In this document: positions 17,668 through 27,643 of the stretch, in pieces | Layout: the number at the start of each line of letters is the position of its first letter | Position numbering within the stretch: position 1 is the first letter of the stretch | Made by a program: the position numbers and the translations under genes | Assembly (NCBI GenBank): GCA_041398245.1 | Contig: JAWKVC010000012.1 | Coordinates: 60,062-124,061, forward strand | Direction of reading: 5' to 3' | Source of the DNA: UBA7672 sp041398245 | GTDB taxonomy: Bacteria > Pseudomonadota > Alphaproteobacteria > Caulobacterales > Hyphomonadaceae | DNA length: 64,000 bases | Notes under the pieces: generated by a model | Told to the model about the DNA's origin: nothing | Databases searched by the model: none | The model's input: only the letters and a program-made list of their open reading frames with translations

Positions 17668-18450
17668 ATGTCCGCTCTGCCCGACACGCTGTTCGACCTC
17701 AAAGGCAAGGTTGCCCTGATCACCGGATCGACCAAGGGCATCGGCAAGGCCATCGCGGAGCAATACGCCATCCACGGCGCAAAGGTGGTGATCTCCTCGC
17801 GCAAGCCTGGCCCATGCGAGGAAGTCGCAGCGGCAATCAATGCGAAGCATGGCGACGGCACCGCCATCGCCTGCCCTGCCAACATCTCGTCGAAGGATGA
17901 TCTCCAGCGCCTCGTGAACGAGACCAACGCCGCCTTCGGCAAGATCGATATCCTGGTCTGCAACGCGGCGTCCAACCCCTACTACGGCCCCATGTCTGGC
18001 ATCACGGATGAGGCATTCGCAAAGATCCTCTCGAACAACATCATCTCGAACAACACGCTGACCACGCTGGTGGCGCCGCAGATGATCGAACGGAAAGACG
18101 GCGTTGTGATCATCATCTCCTCGATCGGCGGCCTGCGCGCCTCGACGGTCATCGGCGCGTACTGCGTCTCGAAGGCCGCCGACGTCCAGCTCGCGCGCAA
18201 CCTCGCCGCCGAACTTGGCCCCCACAACATTCGCGTGAACTGCATCTCGCCGGGCCTCGTGAAGACCGATTTCGCCAAGGCGCTGTGGGAAGATCCGGAG
18301 AAGAAGGAACAGCGCGAGGAAGAGACGCCGCTGCGCCGCATCGGCGAGCCGAACGATATCGCCGGCGCTGCGGTGTTCCTCGCGTCCCGCGCAGGCGGCT
18401 GGCTTACCGGCCAGAATATCGTGGTCGATGGCGGCGTGACGGCAGTCTAG
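17668..18450 (+). CDS. SDR family oxidoreductase
   Basis: 260 residues from the ATG at 17668, which follows AAGGAAA. A longer in-frame start at 17605 has no matching family sequence. Cofactor motif: TGSTKGIGKAIAEQYA. The NAG-like element is NAASNPYYG. Active-site Ser is in IIISSIGG and the catalytic YxxxK is YCVSK. The C-terminal VVDGGVTAV is a classical-SDR ending. It resembles bacterial DHRS4-like or glucose-dehydrogenase-like SDRs, but the substrate is unknown. It is on the same strand as its neighbours, with about 95 bases to the preceding gene. Confidence 0.9.
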   Translation: MSALPDTLFDLKGKVALITGSTKGIGKAIAEQYAIHGAKVVISSRKPGPCEEVAAAINAKHGDGTAIACPANISSKDDLQRLVNETNAAFGKIDILVCNAASNPYYGPMSGITDEAFAKILSNNIISNNTLTTLVAPQMIERKDGVVIIISSIGGLRASTVIGAYCVSKAADVQLARNLAAELGPHNIRVNCISPGLVKTDFAKALWEDPEKKEQREEETPLRRIGEPNDIAGAAVFLASRAGGWLTGQNIVVDGGVTAV

Positions 18451-18497
18451 CGTCGGTCAAGCGCGCGCCGACGACGGTCAGCAAGGATTCGCTGCGC

Positions 18498-18959
18498 ATG
18501 GCTGACCTCATCAGCAAGCCAAAGGCCTTCTGGTCCTACGAGCGTTTTGTTGAAGGCCCGACCGGTCGGGCCTTCCTCTCGCTCAAGTGGAATGGCGAGA
18601 GCGGCGCGATCGAAATGGATGGCAAACGGTTCGAAATCCGGAAGCAAGGCGCTTTCTCCGGTCAATGGATCCTGAGTGACAGCGGGAAGGAGCTCCTGCG
18701 CGCCGGCAAGCCCAGTTCCTGGTCAGACCGGTTCGAGGTTTCCGGACGAAACGGAAACCTCGAAATCCAGGGTTCGGGCTTTGTCCGGCGGAACTATGAA
18801 ATCCGTCGCGGCAGCCAGGTCGTCGGACGGATCGAGCATGGCGGCTGGTTCAGCAACAAGTTCTTCATCAGCTATGACGAAGCCGGAATCGAGTTCCTGA
18901 CGGTATGTTTCTGCCTCTGGCTGGCCAATGTAATCTGGCGCCGCGCGGCCAGCACCTGA
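18498..18959 (+). CDS. Uncharacterised 153-aa protein with C-terminal hydrophobic helix
   Basis: Start ATG at 18498 with AAGGA upstream. The protein is mostly predicted beta strands with alternating short motifs (RAFLSLKWNGESGAIEMDGK, GQWILSDSGKELLRAG, NYEIRRGSQVVGRIEHGG). It ends in a hydrophobic stretch TVCFCLWLANVIWRRAA that could anchor it. The repeating strand-turn pattern is reminiscent of the LURP-one/Tubby-C fold, but this is only an impression. No catalytic motif is visible. Confidence 0.65.
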   Translation: MADLISKPKAFWSYERFVEGPTGRAFLSLKWNGESGAIEMDGKRFEIRKQGAFSGQWILSDSGKELLRAGKPSSWSDRFEVSGRNGNLEIQGSGFVRRNYEIRRGSQVVGRIEHGGWFSNKFFISYDEAGIEFLTVCFCLWLANVIWRRAAST

Positions 18960-19082
18960 CCGGATCCACCCTTGGCGCCGTGGACTACCGCCGCCACATT
19001 GTTCCCGCGATCCGCCGCCCCACTGACTGTAACCAGCCAGCCGTCGCGCACGTAGAAGGCTCTGAACAGACCGGAGACTCCC

Positions 19083-19487
19083 ATGGCCACCCGTACATTT
19101 CCCGTCACCCGCACCGACGACGAATGGCGCACTCGCCTGACGCCGGAACAGTACGCGATCATGCGCCATCATGGCACTGAGCGCCCCGGCTCATGTGCCC
19201 TGCTCTACGAAAAGCGGCCGGGGGAATTCTCCTGCGCCGGCTGCGAGACGCCGCTGTTCAACAACACCGTAAAGTTCGAGAGCGGCACGGGCTGGCCCAG
19301 CTTCACCACCCCGATCGATGGCGCACTGGAGGAAACCATCGACCGCAGCCATGGCATGGTGCGCACCGAAGTGCATTGCGCCACTTGCGGCAGCCATATG
19401 GGCCACGTTTTCCCGGATGGCCCTCCGCCAACTGGCCTGCGCTACTGCATCAATGGCGTAGCGCTGAACTTCACGCCGAAGGACTAG
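19083..19487 (+). CDS. msrB: Peptide-methionine (R)-S-oxide reductase
   Basis: 134 residues, full-length single-domain MsrB. Zinc-binding cysteine pairs are C51/C54 (CAGC) and C99/C102 (CATC). The catalytic cysteine is C122 in RYCINGVALNF, and GTGWPSF and the HMGHVFPDGP segment are present. It reduces methionine-R-sulfoxide in oxidised proteins. No signal peptide, so cytoplasmic. The start ATG at 19083 follows GGAGACTCCC. Confidence 0.96.
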   Translation: MATRTFPVTRTDDEWRTRLTPEQYAIMRHHGTERPGSCALLYEKRPGEFSCAGCETPLFNNTVKFESGTGWPSFTTPIDGALEETIDRSHGMVRTEVHCATCGSHMGHVFPDGPPPTGLRYCINGVALNFTPKD

Positions 19488-19591
19488 CCCTGAGCCGGGT
19501 CCGCAGCAGAGCCTTGCGGCCCGGCTTCCACTTCCTGCGAAAGCCAATCTCGGCTAGCGACCATTACGCAAGCAATGGACGGACTTTGCCG

Positions 19592-20065
19592 ATGAGCTTC
19601 GAGGGCTTTCCCGACCTGCCGCCCCACGTGAACGCGCGCATCTCGCGTTTCATGTCCGGCGAGTTGCCGCCGGCCCACCGCAACATGGGCATCCGGCCCG
19701 ACCTGTGGTGCAAGGAGGCCGAGGTTGGCCGCGTGCTCTTCCGTTGGCCGAACGATGGCTCCCGGGACATTTCCGGGGGCCGGGTGTTCGGCGGCTGGAT
19801 CGCTGGCCTGTCCGACAATGTCGTCTCCATGTGCATGGTGACGGCCCTTGAGGAAGGCGAAGGGTTCACGACGCAGGATTTGCAGGTGAAGATCTTCCGG
19901 CCGGTCAGCGGCGCGGAAATCGAGATCGAGGCGCGTCTGGTTAACCGCTCCCGGACGACCGGATATGTGGAAGCCGAATGGCGCCTGCCGAACGGCAAGA
20001 TCGCCGCCAAGATCCTCTCCTGGAAGGCTATCCGCCCTGCCGACAGCTTCCAGTCGCGCGAGTAG
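19592..20065 (+). CDS. PaaI-type hotdog thioesterase
   Basis: 157 residues from ATG 19592. The hotdog helix region is GGRVFGGWIAGLSDNVVSMCM, where the usual HGG is replaced by FGG, followed by TTQDLQVKIFRPVSGAEIEIEARLV and VEAEWRLPNGKIAAKI. This is the acyl-CoA thioesterase pattern of the PaaI family, although the His to Phe change makes the enzymatic assignment less secure. The long frame starting at 19193 is an over-extension. Function in the cluster unknown. Confidence 0.8.
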   Translation: MSFEGFPDLPPHVNARISRFMSGELPPAHRNMGIRPDLWCKEAEVGRVLFRWPNDGSRDISGGRVFGGWIAGLSDNVVSMCMVTALEEGEGFTTQDLQVKIFRPVSGAEIEIEARLVNRSRTTGYVEAEWRLPNGKIAAKILSWKAIRPADSFQSRE

Positions 20066-20139
20066 TCGCCCGGCTGGCGAGCAACGGAGCTGCGTTTACC
20101 TTCTCGCCATCCATGGGCTGGCGCCTTTTGTGCTCGCGC

Positions 20140-21228
20140 ATGTCCATGCGCACCCTCTTTCGCCTGCTCTCCGTCCTCGCCGTTGCGGCAAGCCTCGCTG
20201 GAACGGCACAAGCCCAGAATGTCCGCATCCTTGGGCGCTCGGAGCCGGTCGCCAATGGCGGCTTCGGCATCCAGTGGCCCGGCAGCGGTTTTGAGGTCCA
20301 GATCCGCGGCTCGCGTCTCACGGCCCAGATCGAGGATTGGGGCGCAAACTGGCTCAATGTGGATGTGGATGGGGAGGTCTCTCAGGTCCAGCTCAAGGAA
20401 GGGTCCTGGGAATATGTGCTGTTCGACGGCCTGATCGGCGCCCACACCATCAAGGTTACCCGCCGCACCGGGACGCCGACCGGCGTCACCCGCTTTCTCG
20501 ATGTTTCGGCAGATGGCCCCATGCTTCCAACCGAGGCCCACGCCCGCCGGATGCTGGTGATCGGCGACTCCGTTGTCTCCGGCTATGGTGTCGAGGGGGA
20601 GGACCAGTACTGCCGCTACAGCCACGCAACCCACAACCACGACCTCGCCTATCCGGCGCTGACCGCCCGGAACTTCAACGCCGAACTGCACACCATCGCC
20701 GCCGATGGACGCGGCCTTATCCGCAATTTTGCCGGCGACGCGCCCACCATGTCCGACGTCGCCTGGCGCGAGCTGCCCGACAGCAAGACACCTTGGGCGC
20801 GCCTGGCCTACAGGCCCCAGGTGATCGTCGTGAACCTCGGCGCGGCTGACTTTGCCGCCGGCGATCCCGGCGACACGTTCGATGCGGCCTATGTCGATCT
20901 CCTGTCGCGCCTCCGCGAGACTTATCCACAGGCCACACTCTACGGTGTTATCGGCGGGATGCTGAGCGGGGATGCCTATGCGGCCGCCCGGAATTCGGTT
21001 CTCGGCGCCGTGAACGCCCGCCGTGACGCGGGCGACAAACTGGTTCATTTCGTCGAATTCTCGATCCCGGCCTCGTCGCGCCGCTTCGGCTGCGACTGGC
21101 ACCCCGGCGTCGACGCCCACCGCCAGATGGCCGAGACGCTCGAGCTTGCCATTTCCCGCGATCTGGGCTGGAAACCGGCCGGCCGCTCGGCCACGCCTTC
21201 GGCCGAAGGGCTCGTTGCGGCGCGCTGA
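20140..21228 (+). CDS. Secreted SGNH/GDSL esterase (CE2-like two-domain)
   Basis: 362 residues. Signal peptide LLSVLAVAASLAGTAQAQ, then a beta-rich N-terminal domain (about 30-135) and an SGNH domain. Block I is VIGDSVVSGYG (catalytic Ser), the Gly/Asn blocks fall in VVNLGAADFAAGD, and block V is DWHPGVDAHRQMAE with Asp and His. The arrangement of a jelly-roll domain followed by GDSL matches CE2 carbohydrate esterases, which deacetylate polysaccharides. ATG at 20146 is an equally possible start. The block II/III Asn differs from the consensus (GAAD rather than GTND). Confidence 0.85.
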   Translation: MSMRTLFRLLSVLAVAASLAGTAQAQNVRILGRSEPVANGGFGIQWPGSGFEVQIRGSRLTAQIEDWGANWLNVDVDGEVSQVQLKEGSWEYVLFDGLIGAHTIKVTRRTGTPTGVTRFLDVSADGPMLPTEAHARRMLVIGDSVVSGYGVEGEDQYCRYSHATHNHDLAYPALTARNFNAELHTIAADGRGLIRNFAGDAPTMSDVAWRELPDSKTPWARLAYRPQVIVVNLGAADFAAGDPGDTFDAAYVDLLSRLRETYPQATLYGVIGGMLSGDAYAAARNSVLGAVNARRDAGDKLVHFVEFSIPASSRRFGCDWHPGVDAHRQMAETLELAISRDLGWKPAGRSATPSAEGLVAAR

Positions 21229-21244
21229 TCGCGCACCACCTCCC

Positions 21245-21272
21245 TTGACAGTCTGCCCCCGCGTCCATAACT
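21245..21272 (+). promoter_or_regulatory. Promoter of groESL
   Basis: TTGACA at 21245-21250, within CCCTTGACA, is followed about 15-16 bases later by a CATAAC/ATAACT -10-like box (21266-21272). The predicted start lies just upstream of the CIRCE element. The -35 context also fits the alphaproteobacterial heat-shock sigma-32 pattern. Confidence 0.65.
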
Positions 21273-21283
21273 CGCCCTCGCGG

Positions 21284-21310
21284 CTGGCACTCGCCAGACG
21301 TGACTGCTAG
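21284..21310 (+). promoter_or_regulatory. CIRCE operator (HrcA site)
   Basis: Inverted repeat CTGGCACTC (21284-21292), 9-base spacer, GACTGCTAG (21302-21310). This matches the CIRCE consensus TTAGCACTC-N9-GAGTGCTAA at most positions, with the exact 9-base spacer, and sits between the promoter and groES. HrcA would repress groESL here. The right arm departs from consensus at its third base. Confidence 0.85.
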
Positions 21311-21369
21311 CACGCACGCTCAGGGGGAGCCCGCGGCTACCCCGAACACAGGAAAAATTGAGGGAAATC

Positions 21370-21675
21370 ATGAGCTTTCGTCCGCTTCATGACCGCGTAC
21401 TCGTCAAGCGCGTCAAGGAAGAAGAGAAGTCCAAGGGCGGGATCATCATCCCCGACACCGCCAAGGAAAAGCCCCAGGAAGGCAAAGTCGTTGCGGTCGG
21501 TTCGGGCGCTCGCGCCGACGACGGCAAGGTCACCCCGCTCGACGTGAAAGTCGGCGACCGCATCCTGTTCGGCAAATGGTCGGGCACGGAAGTCACGATC
21601 GATGGTGAGGAACTCATCATCATGAAAGAGAGCGACATTCTCGGCATCGTCGAAAAGACGCCGGCCAAGAAGTAA
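21370..21675 (+). CDS. groES: Co-chaperonin GroES (Cpn10)
   Basis: 101 residues from the ATG at 21370 preceded by GAGGGA. Starts SFRPLHDRVLVKRVKEEEK, has the mobile loop KSKGGIIIPDTAKEKP that docks on GroEL, and ends GIVEKTPAKK. It caps the GroEL folding chamber. It is first in the operon, with groEL 43 bases downstream. Confidence 0.98.
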   Translation: MSFRPLHDRVLVKRVKEEEKSKGGIIIPDTAKEKPQEGKVVAVGSGARADDGKVTPLDVKVGDRILFGKWSGTEVTIDGEELIIMKESDILGIVEKTPAKK

Positions 21676-21718
21676 GCCGCCTCTCCCCATCATCCAGACA
21701 AGCTAAGGACAAGCCACC

Positions 21719-23365
<1,647 letters not shown>

Positions 23366-23398
23366 TCCAGCCGACTCAACTTCGACTCAGACTGCAGG

Positions 23399-23430
23399 GA
23401 GGCGGCCCCAAAGGGCCGCCTCTTCTGTTT
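23399..23430 (+). terminator. Intrinsic terminator of groESL
   Basis: Perfect 10-base arms GAGGCGGCCC (23399-23408) and GGGCCGCCTC (23413-23422) with loop CAAA, then TTCTGTTT. Confidence 0.9.
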
Positions 23431-23532
23431 CCGGCCCGGAAAAAGTGTTCACGGGCCCGTGATGAGGGGATGTTATCGCAGGGGCAATGACCGATTGACG
23501 GGCAGATTCATAGAATCTGATACGTCAGATAT

Positions 23533-23718
23533 TTGTTGGATGGGCAAGGCTTTCCCGATCTGGGCGCGTTGGCGACAAACCTTCCCGCTGAGCAGATACC
23601 TGCATATTCAGTTGTGTACCTCAACTTACAGGATTGCTCGACAGTCGATATTCATTTATTGAATTTCGAGAAGTTCGATTGGCAGCTCATCCTGACCCCG
23701 GGCGAGCCAGTTACCTAA
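23533..23718 (+). CDS. Possible gene remnant (61 codons, TTG start)
   Basis: Only from a TTG start, with an in-frame TGA four codons upstream, the frame reads residues such as AYSVVYLNLQDCSTVDIHLL and FEKFDWQLILTPGEPVT. These look protein-like but match no family that I recognise. Codons are AT-rich compared with everything around it. It could be the tail of a decayed or transferred gene, or chance. Followed by a strong terminator hairpin at 23740. Confidence 0.25.
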   Translation: MLDGQGFPDLGALATNLPAEQIPAYSVVYLNLQDCSTVDIHLLNFEKFDWQLILTPGEPVT

Positions 23719-23739
23719 AGAACTTCAGAATGCCGAAAA

Positions 23740-23775
23740 GGGGCGGCCCGGAAACGGGCCGCCCCGACTTCTTTC
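23740..23775 (+). terminator. Strong hairpin, probable terminator
   Basis: Eleven-base perfect arms GGGGCGGCCCG and CGGGCCGCCCC around a GAAA tetraloop (23740-23765), followed by a T-rich ACTTCTTTC. Flanking AAAA on the left means it may also act on the minus strand. Confidence 0.7.
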
Positions 23776-23900
23776 TGGCCGCCGATTCCCCTGGGTGCCG
23801 AATCCTTTGGCGCTTTCCGGCTCTTTTGAGCCGCGACCCCGGCCGTTCATCGACCAGTCAGCTTGGGTGCGAGAGATTGGTCTCCAGCCGCAAAGGCTGA

Positions 23901-23938
23901 AAAACAAAGAAAAAGGGCGGCGCGATAAACGCGCCGCC
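23901..23938 (-). terminator. Intrinsic terminator on the minus strand (hisS-hisZ-hisG side)
   Basis: Arms GGCGGCGCG (23916-23924) and CGCGCCGCC (23930-23938), loop ATAAA. Read on the minus strand the stem is followed by TTTTTCTTTGTTTT. It lies about 250 bases downstream of the hisG stop and is the first good terminator for that operon. Confidence 0.75.
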
Positions 23939-24189
23939 GCTAAAAGGGTCTGATACGAGCGTTTCCTCCCCGAAACGCCAAACCGCCGAAGCAGTTCGTC
24001 ATCACACTCCCGCGAACTGTGCCGGGAGTCAAGCAAGAAATTGCGGTCCAGTAATCAGCTCGGGGCAGGTATTGGCCGTTTTGGACCCCACATACGCCCG
24101 CAGGTAGAACAAAATGGCCCCAACGGCCTTCGCAGGCGCAACAAACCGGCACTCATCCCGTTACCGAACGGAATCATGACACTTCGGGG

Positions 24190-24948
24190 TCAGCCCTTGG
24201 GCTTCCCCAGCGCGGTCACAAATCCGCCAAAGCCCGCCGGATTCGCGGCGCCGGCAGCGACCAATCCATCGACAAGCATCCGAAGCGAAGCGAGCGCACC
24301 GTCGCTCCACGCGGCGCCGAGACTGGCCGCCAGTTGCGCCTGGCTGCGCAGGATGACGCCGTCACGCAGGATCTTGAGGCCGTTGCTTTGAAGCGTCGCG
24401 CCGGTGGTCGTGATGTCCACCACGAGTTCGGCGACGCCTGCAGCCGGCGCTCCTTCCGTGGCGCCGGCGCTTTCCACGATACGATAGTGGCCCACCCCCT
24501 CCGCGGTGAAGAAGCGGCGCGTCGAGCGCACATACTTCGTCGCCACGCGCAGCTTGCGGCCTGTCGAGGCTTCCATGCGCGCCGCCACGTCATCGACATC
24601 CGCCATGGTCTCGACGTCGAGCCAGCTTTTGGGCGCGGCCACAACCAGATCGGCGCGGCCAAAGCCAAGCGGCGCCAGCAGATGAACCACGCGATCAAGA
24701 TCGCCGGCCTGCTCGCGCAGCAGATCCTCGCCGCTGACGCCGACATGGACATCGCCAGCGATCACGCTGGACGCGATCTCGCTCGCTGACAGCAGCCGCA
24801 CCTCGACATCAGGCAGGCTCTGGATGCGCGCAAAATAGCCGCGCGCGCCGCCTAGCGGCTCGATGACAAACCCGGCCTCGGCAAAGAAAGCCTCGGCTTG
24901 CTCCTTCAGGCGCCCCTTGGACGGTATGGCGAGTTTCAGCGAACTCAT
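24190..24948 (-). CDS. hisG: ATP phosphoribosyltransferase catalytic subunit (short form)
   Basis: 252 residues: two periplasmic-binding-like lobes without the C-terminal regulatory domain, so the short form that needs HisZ. N-terminus LKLAIPSKGRLKEQA; the PRPP/ATP site is in VADLVVDITTTGATLQSNGL (seen as ELVVDITTTGATL). It catalyses the first step of histidine biosynthesis, joining ATP and PRPP. The start ATG overlaps the hisZ stop by 4 bases, fitting stoichiometric synthesis of the complex. Confidence 0.95.
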   Translation of the reverse strand: MSSLKLAIPSKGRLKEQAEAFFAEAGFVIEPLGGARGYFARIQSLPDVEVRLLSASEIASSVIAGDVHVGVSGEDLLREQAGDLDRVVHLLAPLGFGRADLVVAAPKSWLDVETMADVDDVAARMEASTGRKLRVATKYVRSTRRFFTAEGVGHYRIVESAGATEGAPAAGVAELVVDITTTGATLQSNGLKILRDGVILRSQAQLAASLGAAWSDGALASLRMLVDGLVAAGAANPAGFGGFVTALGKPKG

Positions 24949-26045
24949 GCGCGCGCGCCTTCCGCCAGACGGTCGGCGCGCAGGGCTGCGCCGATCGCGC
25001 TTGCCGAATGCGACCCAGAGCTGAGGCGCGAGATCAGCCCGTCATAGCGGCCTCCGGAGACGATCAGCCGTTCCGGCGCTTCGGCCGGAGCAAGTTCGAA
25101 CACGACGCCATCGTAGTATTCAAAGCGGCGACCCGTTTCCGCGCTGAAGATGGCGTCACGCCAGAAGGGCGGCTTCAGCTTCGCGATGAGCGCCAGCCTT
25201 TCCTCGAACGTCTCCAGCACGCCGGACAGGTCGATACCCGCCATCTTGGCGAAGCCCCGCAGCGCAGCAAGGCTGTCCGCCACCGACGCAGTGATGCTCA
25301 GATAATCGATGATTGCAGCCGCACTCGCCGGATCCGGCGCCTTGTCGGCGGCCTTCTCACGCAAGCGGTCGGCGATGTCATGCGCCGTGCGGCCAACTGG
25401 CTCGACGCCCAGCGCGGCAAGTTCGACCATAACGGCTGCCTCGGCTTCGGCGGCGCCCAAGGCGCCGATGCGTGCGGTGGCGTCCGCAATGTTTGCGCGA
25501 TTGCCAGCCTCCGCCAGCAGTTCGCGCGGTCCCTTGCGGCGAAAGAACCCGCGGCGCAGGCGATCCCGCCACTGGGCCGAAAGCGGCAACCCATCCAGCA
25601 CGGCGTGATAGATCGCGACATCGCCGAAGCGAACCTGCGCGCTGCGAACCCCGCCGGCCTGAGCCGCTTCGAGCGCGACGGCCAGCGCCTCGGCATCCTC
25701 GGCGGGAGACGACACATTGCCGAACCATTCGAAGCCCAGCTGCAGATGCTCGACCGGATCATCCGACCCGCGCGGCGGCAGGCGATAGACCGGACCGGAC
25801 TCGTGATAGCGCGCCACCGGCAGCGCGCCGGAGGCCACCATCTGCGCGATGGGCGTCGTAAGGTCCGGCCGCAGGCAGTATTCCTTGCCGCTGGCGTCGG
25901 CGAAGATGCACAGGCGCGAGCGAACCGCCTCCCCGGACAGCTCCAGCACGATTTCAGCCGGGATCAGCGTCTGGGGCTCGGCCCGGACACCGCTGGCCCG
26001 GGCGATGCGCGCCAGCGCCGCCGCAGCTTGCGTGGTGAGGATCAC
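24945..26045 (-). CDS. hisZ: ATP phosphoribosyltransferase regulatory subunit HisZ
   Basis: 366 residues from a GTG at 26043-26045 that overlaps the hisS TGA (GTGA). A longer ATG-started frame (to 26096) would overlap hisS by 55 bases and has no family sequence at its start. The protein is a histidyl-tRNA synthetase paralogue. Class II motif 2-like CLRPDLTTPIAQMVA and RYHESGPVYRLPP are present, and the C-terminal motif is VSGGRYDGLISRL, but the anticodon-binding domain is missing. HisZ confers histidine feedback and is needed for short HisG. Confidence 0.93.
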   Translation of the reverse strand: MILTTQAAAALARIARASGVRAEPQTLIPAEIVLELSGEAVRSRLCIFADASGKEYCLRPDLTTPIAQMVASGALPVARYHESGPVYRLPPRGSDDPVEHLQLGFEWFGNVSSPAEDAEALAVALEAAQAGGVRSAQVRFGDVAIYHAVLDGLPLSAQWRDRLRRGFFRRKGPRELLAEAGNRANIADATARIGALGAAEAEAAVMVELAALGVEPVGRTAHDIADRLREKAADKAPDPASAAAIIDYLSITASVADSLAALRGFAKMAGIDLSGVLETFEERLALIAKLKPPFWRDAIFSAETGRRFEYYDGVVFELAPAEAPERLIVSGGRYDGLISRLSSGSHSASAIGAALRADRLAEGARA

Positions 26046-27508
26046 GGCTGGCCCACAATCGCCTTGATGCGCGCGACCATCTCGCTGCGCGGACATTCGA
26101 ACTGACCGGGGCGCTCCGTGCGCCAGGCTTCGTTGTCTGTCATTCCCTTGGCGGCCGCGGCGCCGGCCTTGAGGTCCTTGATCGTGACGACGCCCTTCTC
26201 GCGCTCATTGCCGCCGACGATGACGACGGCAGGCGAGTTGCGGCGGTCGGCATATTTCATCTGCGGTTTCATGCCGGATGAGCCGAGATACATCTCTGCG
26301 CGCACGCCCGCGCGGCGCAGATCGGTCGCCAGCGCCGCGTAGTCGGCCAGCTGATCCTTGTCGAGGACGAGCACGAGCACAGGCCCTTCGACCTGCTCTT
26401 CCCCGCTGGCGGCCATCGCCGCCGCAAGGCGCGAGACGCCGACGGAGAAGCCGGTCGCCGGCGCGGGTTCGCCCCGGAAACGCGCGACAAGACCGTCATA
26501 GCGGCCGCCGCCGCCGACCGAGCCGAACTTCATCGGACTGCCGTCGGCATCACGGAATTCGCGCAGGAACTCGGCCTCAAAAACGGGGCCGGTGTAGTAT
26601 TCCAGGCCGCGCACGATCGAGGGATCGAACGCGATCGCTTCCTCCGCCAAGCCCATGGCATTGAGGATCGTGTCGATCTCCGCCAGTTCGGCGACGCCCG
26701 TGGCGCCAGCGCGCGTCATGCTGACGGTTTCGGCGATCCGGCGCAGGGTTTCGGCGCGCGTGACCGAGCGAGAGGTGATGAACTCGATGAGCACGTCGAT
26801 CTGATGGGGTTGCAAACCGGCGCCCTGCGTGAAGTCGCCGGACTCGTCCTTGCGGCCCTTGCCCAGCAGCAGGGTCACGCCCTCGACGCCGAACTTGTCG
26901 AACTTGTCGAGCGCGCGCATCACCGTGCCGCGCTGGACGGCTTCGACAACACCGGCGGATTCCATCAGCCCGTCCAGCAACTGGCGGGAGTTTACGCGGA
27001 TCACATATTCGCCGGGCTCGGCGCCGGCGGCCTCCATCGCCTCGGCGGCGATGGCGATCATCTCGGCGTCCGCGGCCGGGCCAGCAACGCCCACGCTGTC
27101 AGCATCGCACTGGATGAATTCGCGGAAGCGGAAGGGACCCGGCTTCTCGTTGCGCCAGACCGGTCCCGCCGAATAGCGGCGGAAGGGCTTCGGAATACGC
27201 TCCCAGTTCTCGGCCACGTACCGCGCCAGCGGGGCGGTATGATCGTAGCGCAGGGCGATCCATTGCTCGTCATCGTCCTGCAGGGCGAACACGCCACTGT
27301 TGGGACGATCCGTATCGGGCAGGAACTTGCCGAGGGCGTCGACATATTCGAACGGGCCGGTGTCGAGGGCGTCGAACCCCCACCGTTGGTAAACCGCGCT
27401 GATTGAGTCAACGAGCCGCCGTTCGGCGGCGATAACCGCCGCCGTCCTGTCAGGAAATCCGCGCGGCTTGCGGGCCTCCGGCCGCCGCTGTTGCTCGTCG
27501 TTCGACAT
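26042..27508 (-). CDS. hisS: Histidine--tRNA ligase
   Basis: 488 residues from ATG 27508 (SNDEQQRRPEARKPRGF). Class II motifs: RYDHTAPLARYVAENW, motif 2 RYSAGPVWRNEKPGPFRFRE, histidine motif GLEYYTGPVFEAE, and motif 3 GFSVGVSRLAAAMA. The C-terminal anticodon-binding domain is present (VLVLVLDKDQLADYAALA). It charges tRNA-His. It heads the hisS-hisZ-hisG unit. An upstream ATG at 27517 is possible. Confidence 0.96.
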   Translation of the reverse strand: MSNDEQQRRPEARKPRGFPDRTAAVIAAERRLVDSISAVYQRWGFDALDTGPFEYVDALGKFLPDTDRPNSGVFALQDDDEQWIALRYDHTAPLARYVAENWERIPKPFRRYSAGPVWRNEKPGPFRFREFIQCDADSVGVAGPAADAEMIAIAAEAMEAAGAEPGEYVIRVNSRQLLDGLMESAGVVEAVQRGTVMRALDKFDKFGVEGVTLLLGKGRKDESGDFTQGAGLQPHQIDVLIEFITSRSVTRAETLRRIAETVSMTRAGATGVAELAEIDTILNAMGLAEEAIAFDPSIVRGLEYYTGPVFEAEFLREFRDADGSPMKFGSVGGGGRYDGLVARFRGEPAPATGFSVGVSRLAAAMAASGEEQVEGPVLVLVLDKDQLADYAALATDLRRAGVRAEMYLGSSGMKPQMKYADRRNSPAVVIVGGNEREKGVVTIKDLKAGAAAAKGMTDNEAWRTERPGQFECPRSEMVARIKAIVGQP

Positions 27509-27643
27509 GATGACCATCCGTCCCCAAACCCGCGGGAATAGGGGCCTGCGGGATAGCGCAAGGGAACGCCGCCCGCAACTTTGTACCTCAATCAACCCGC
27601 GCGGCTTGGGGAAGCCTTAACGGGCGCCTGCCAGACTGGCCCG

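Larger units (their letters stand above)
23431..24189. other. Intergenic region between groEL and hisG
   Basis: About 760 bases. The first part (23459-23720) is visibly AT-richer than the neighbours and contains only short frames. The rest holds three hairpins (23740-23765, 23916-23938 and a 7-base-arm hairpin at 24005-24029). I found no tRNA or known RNA. Confidence 0.6.
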
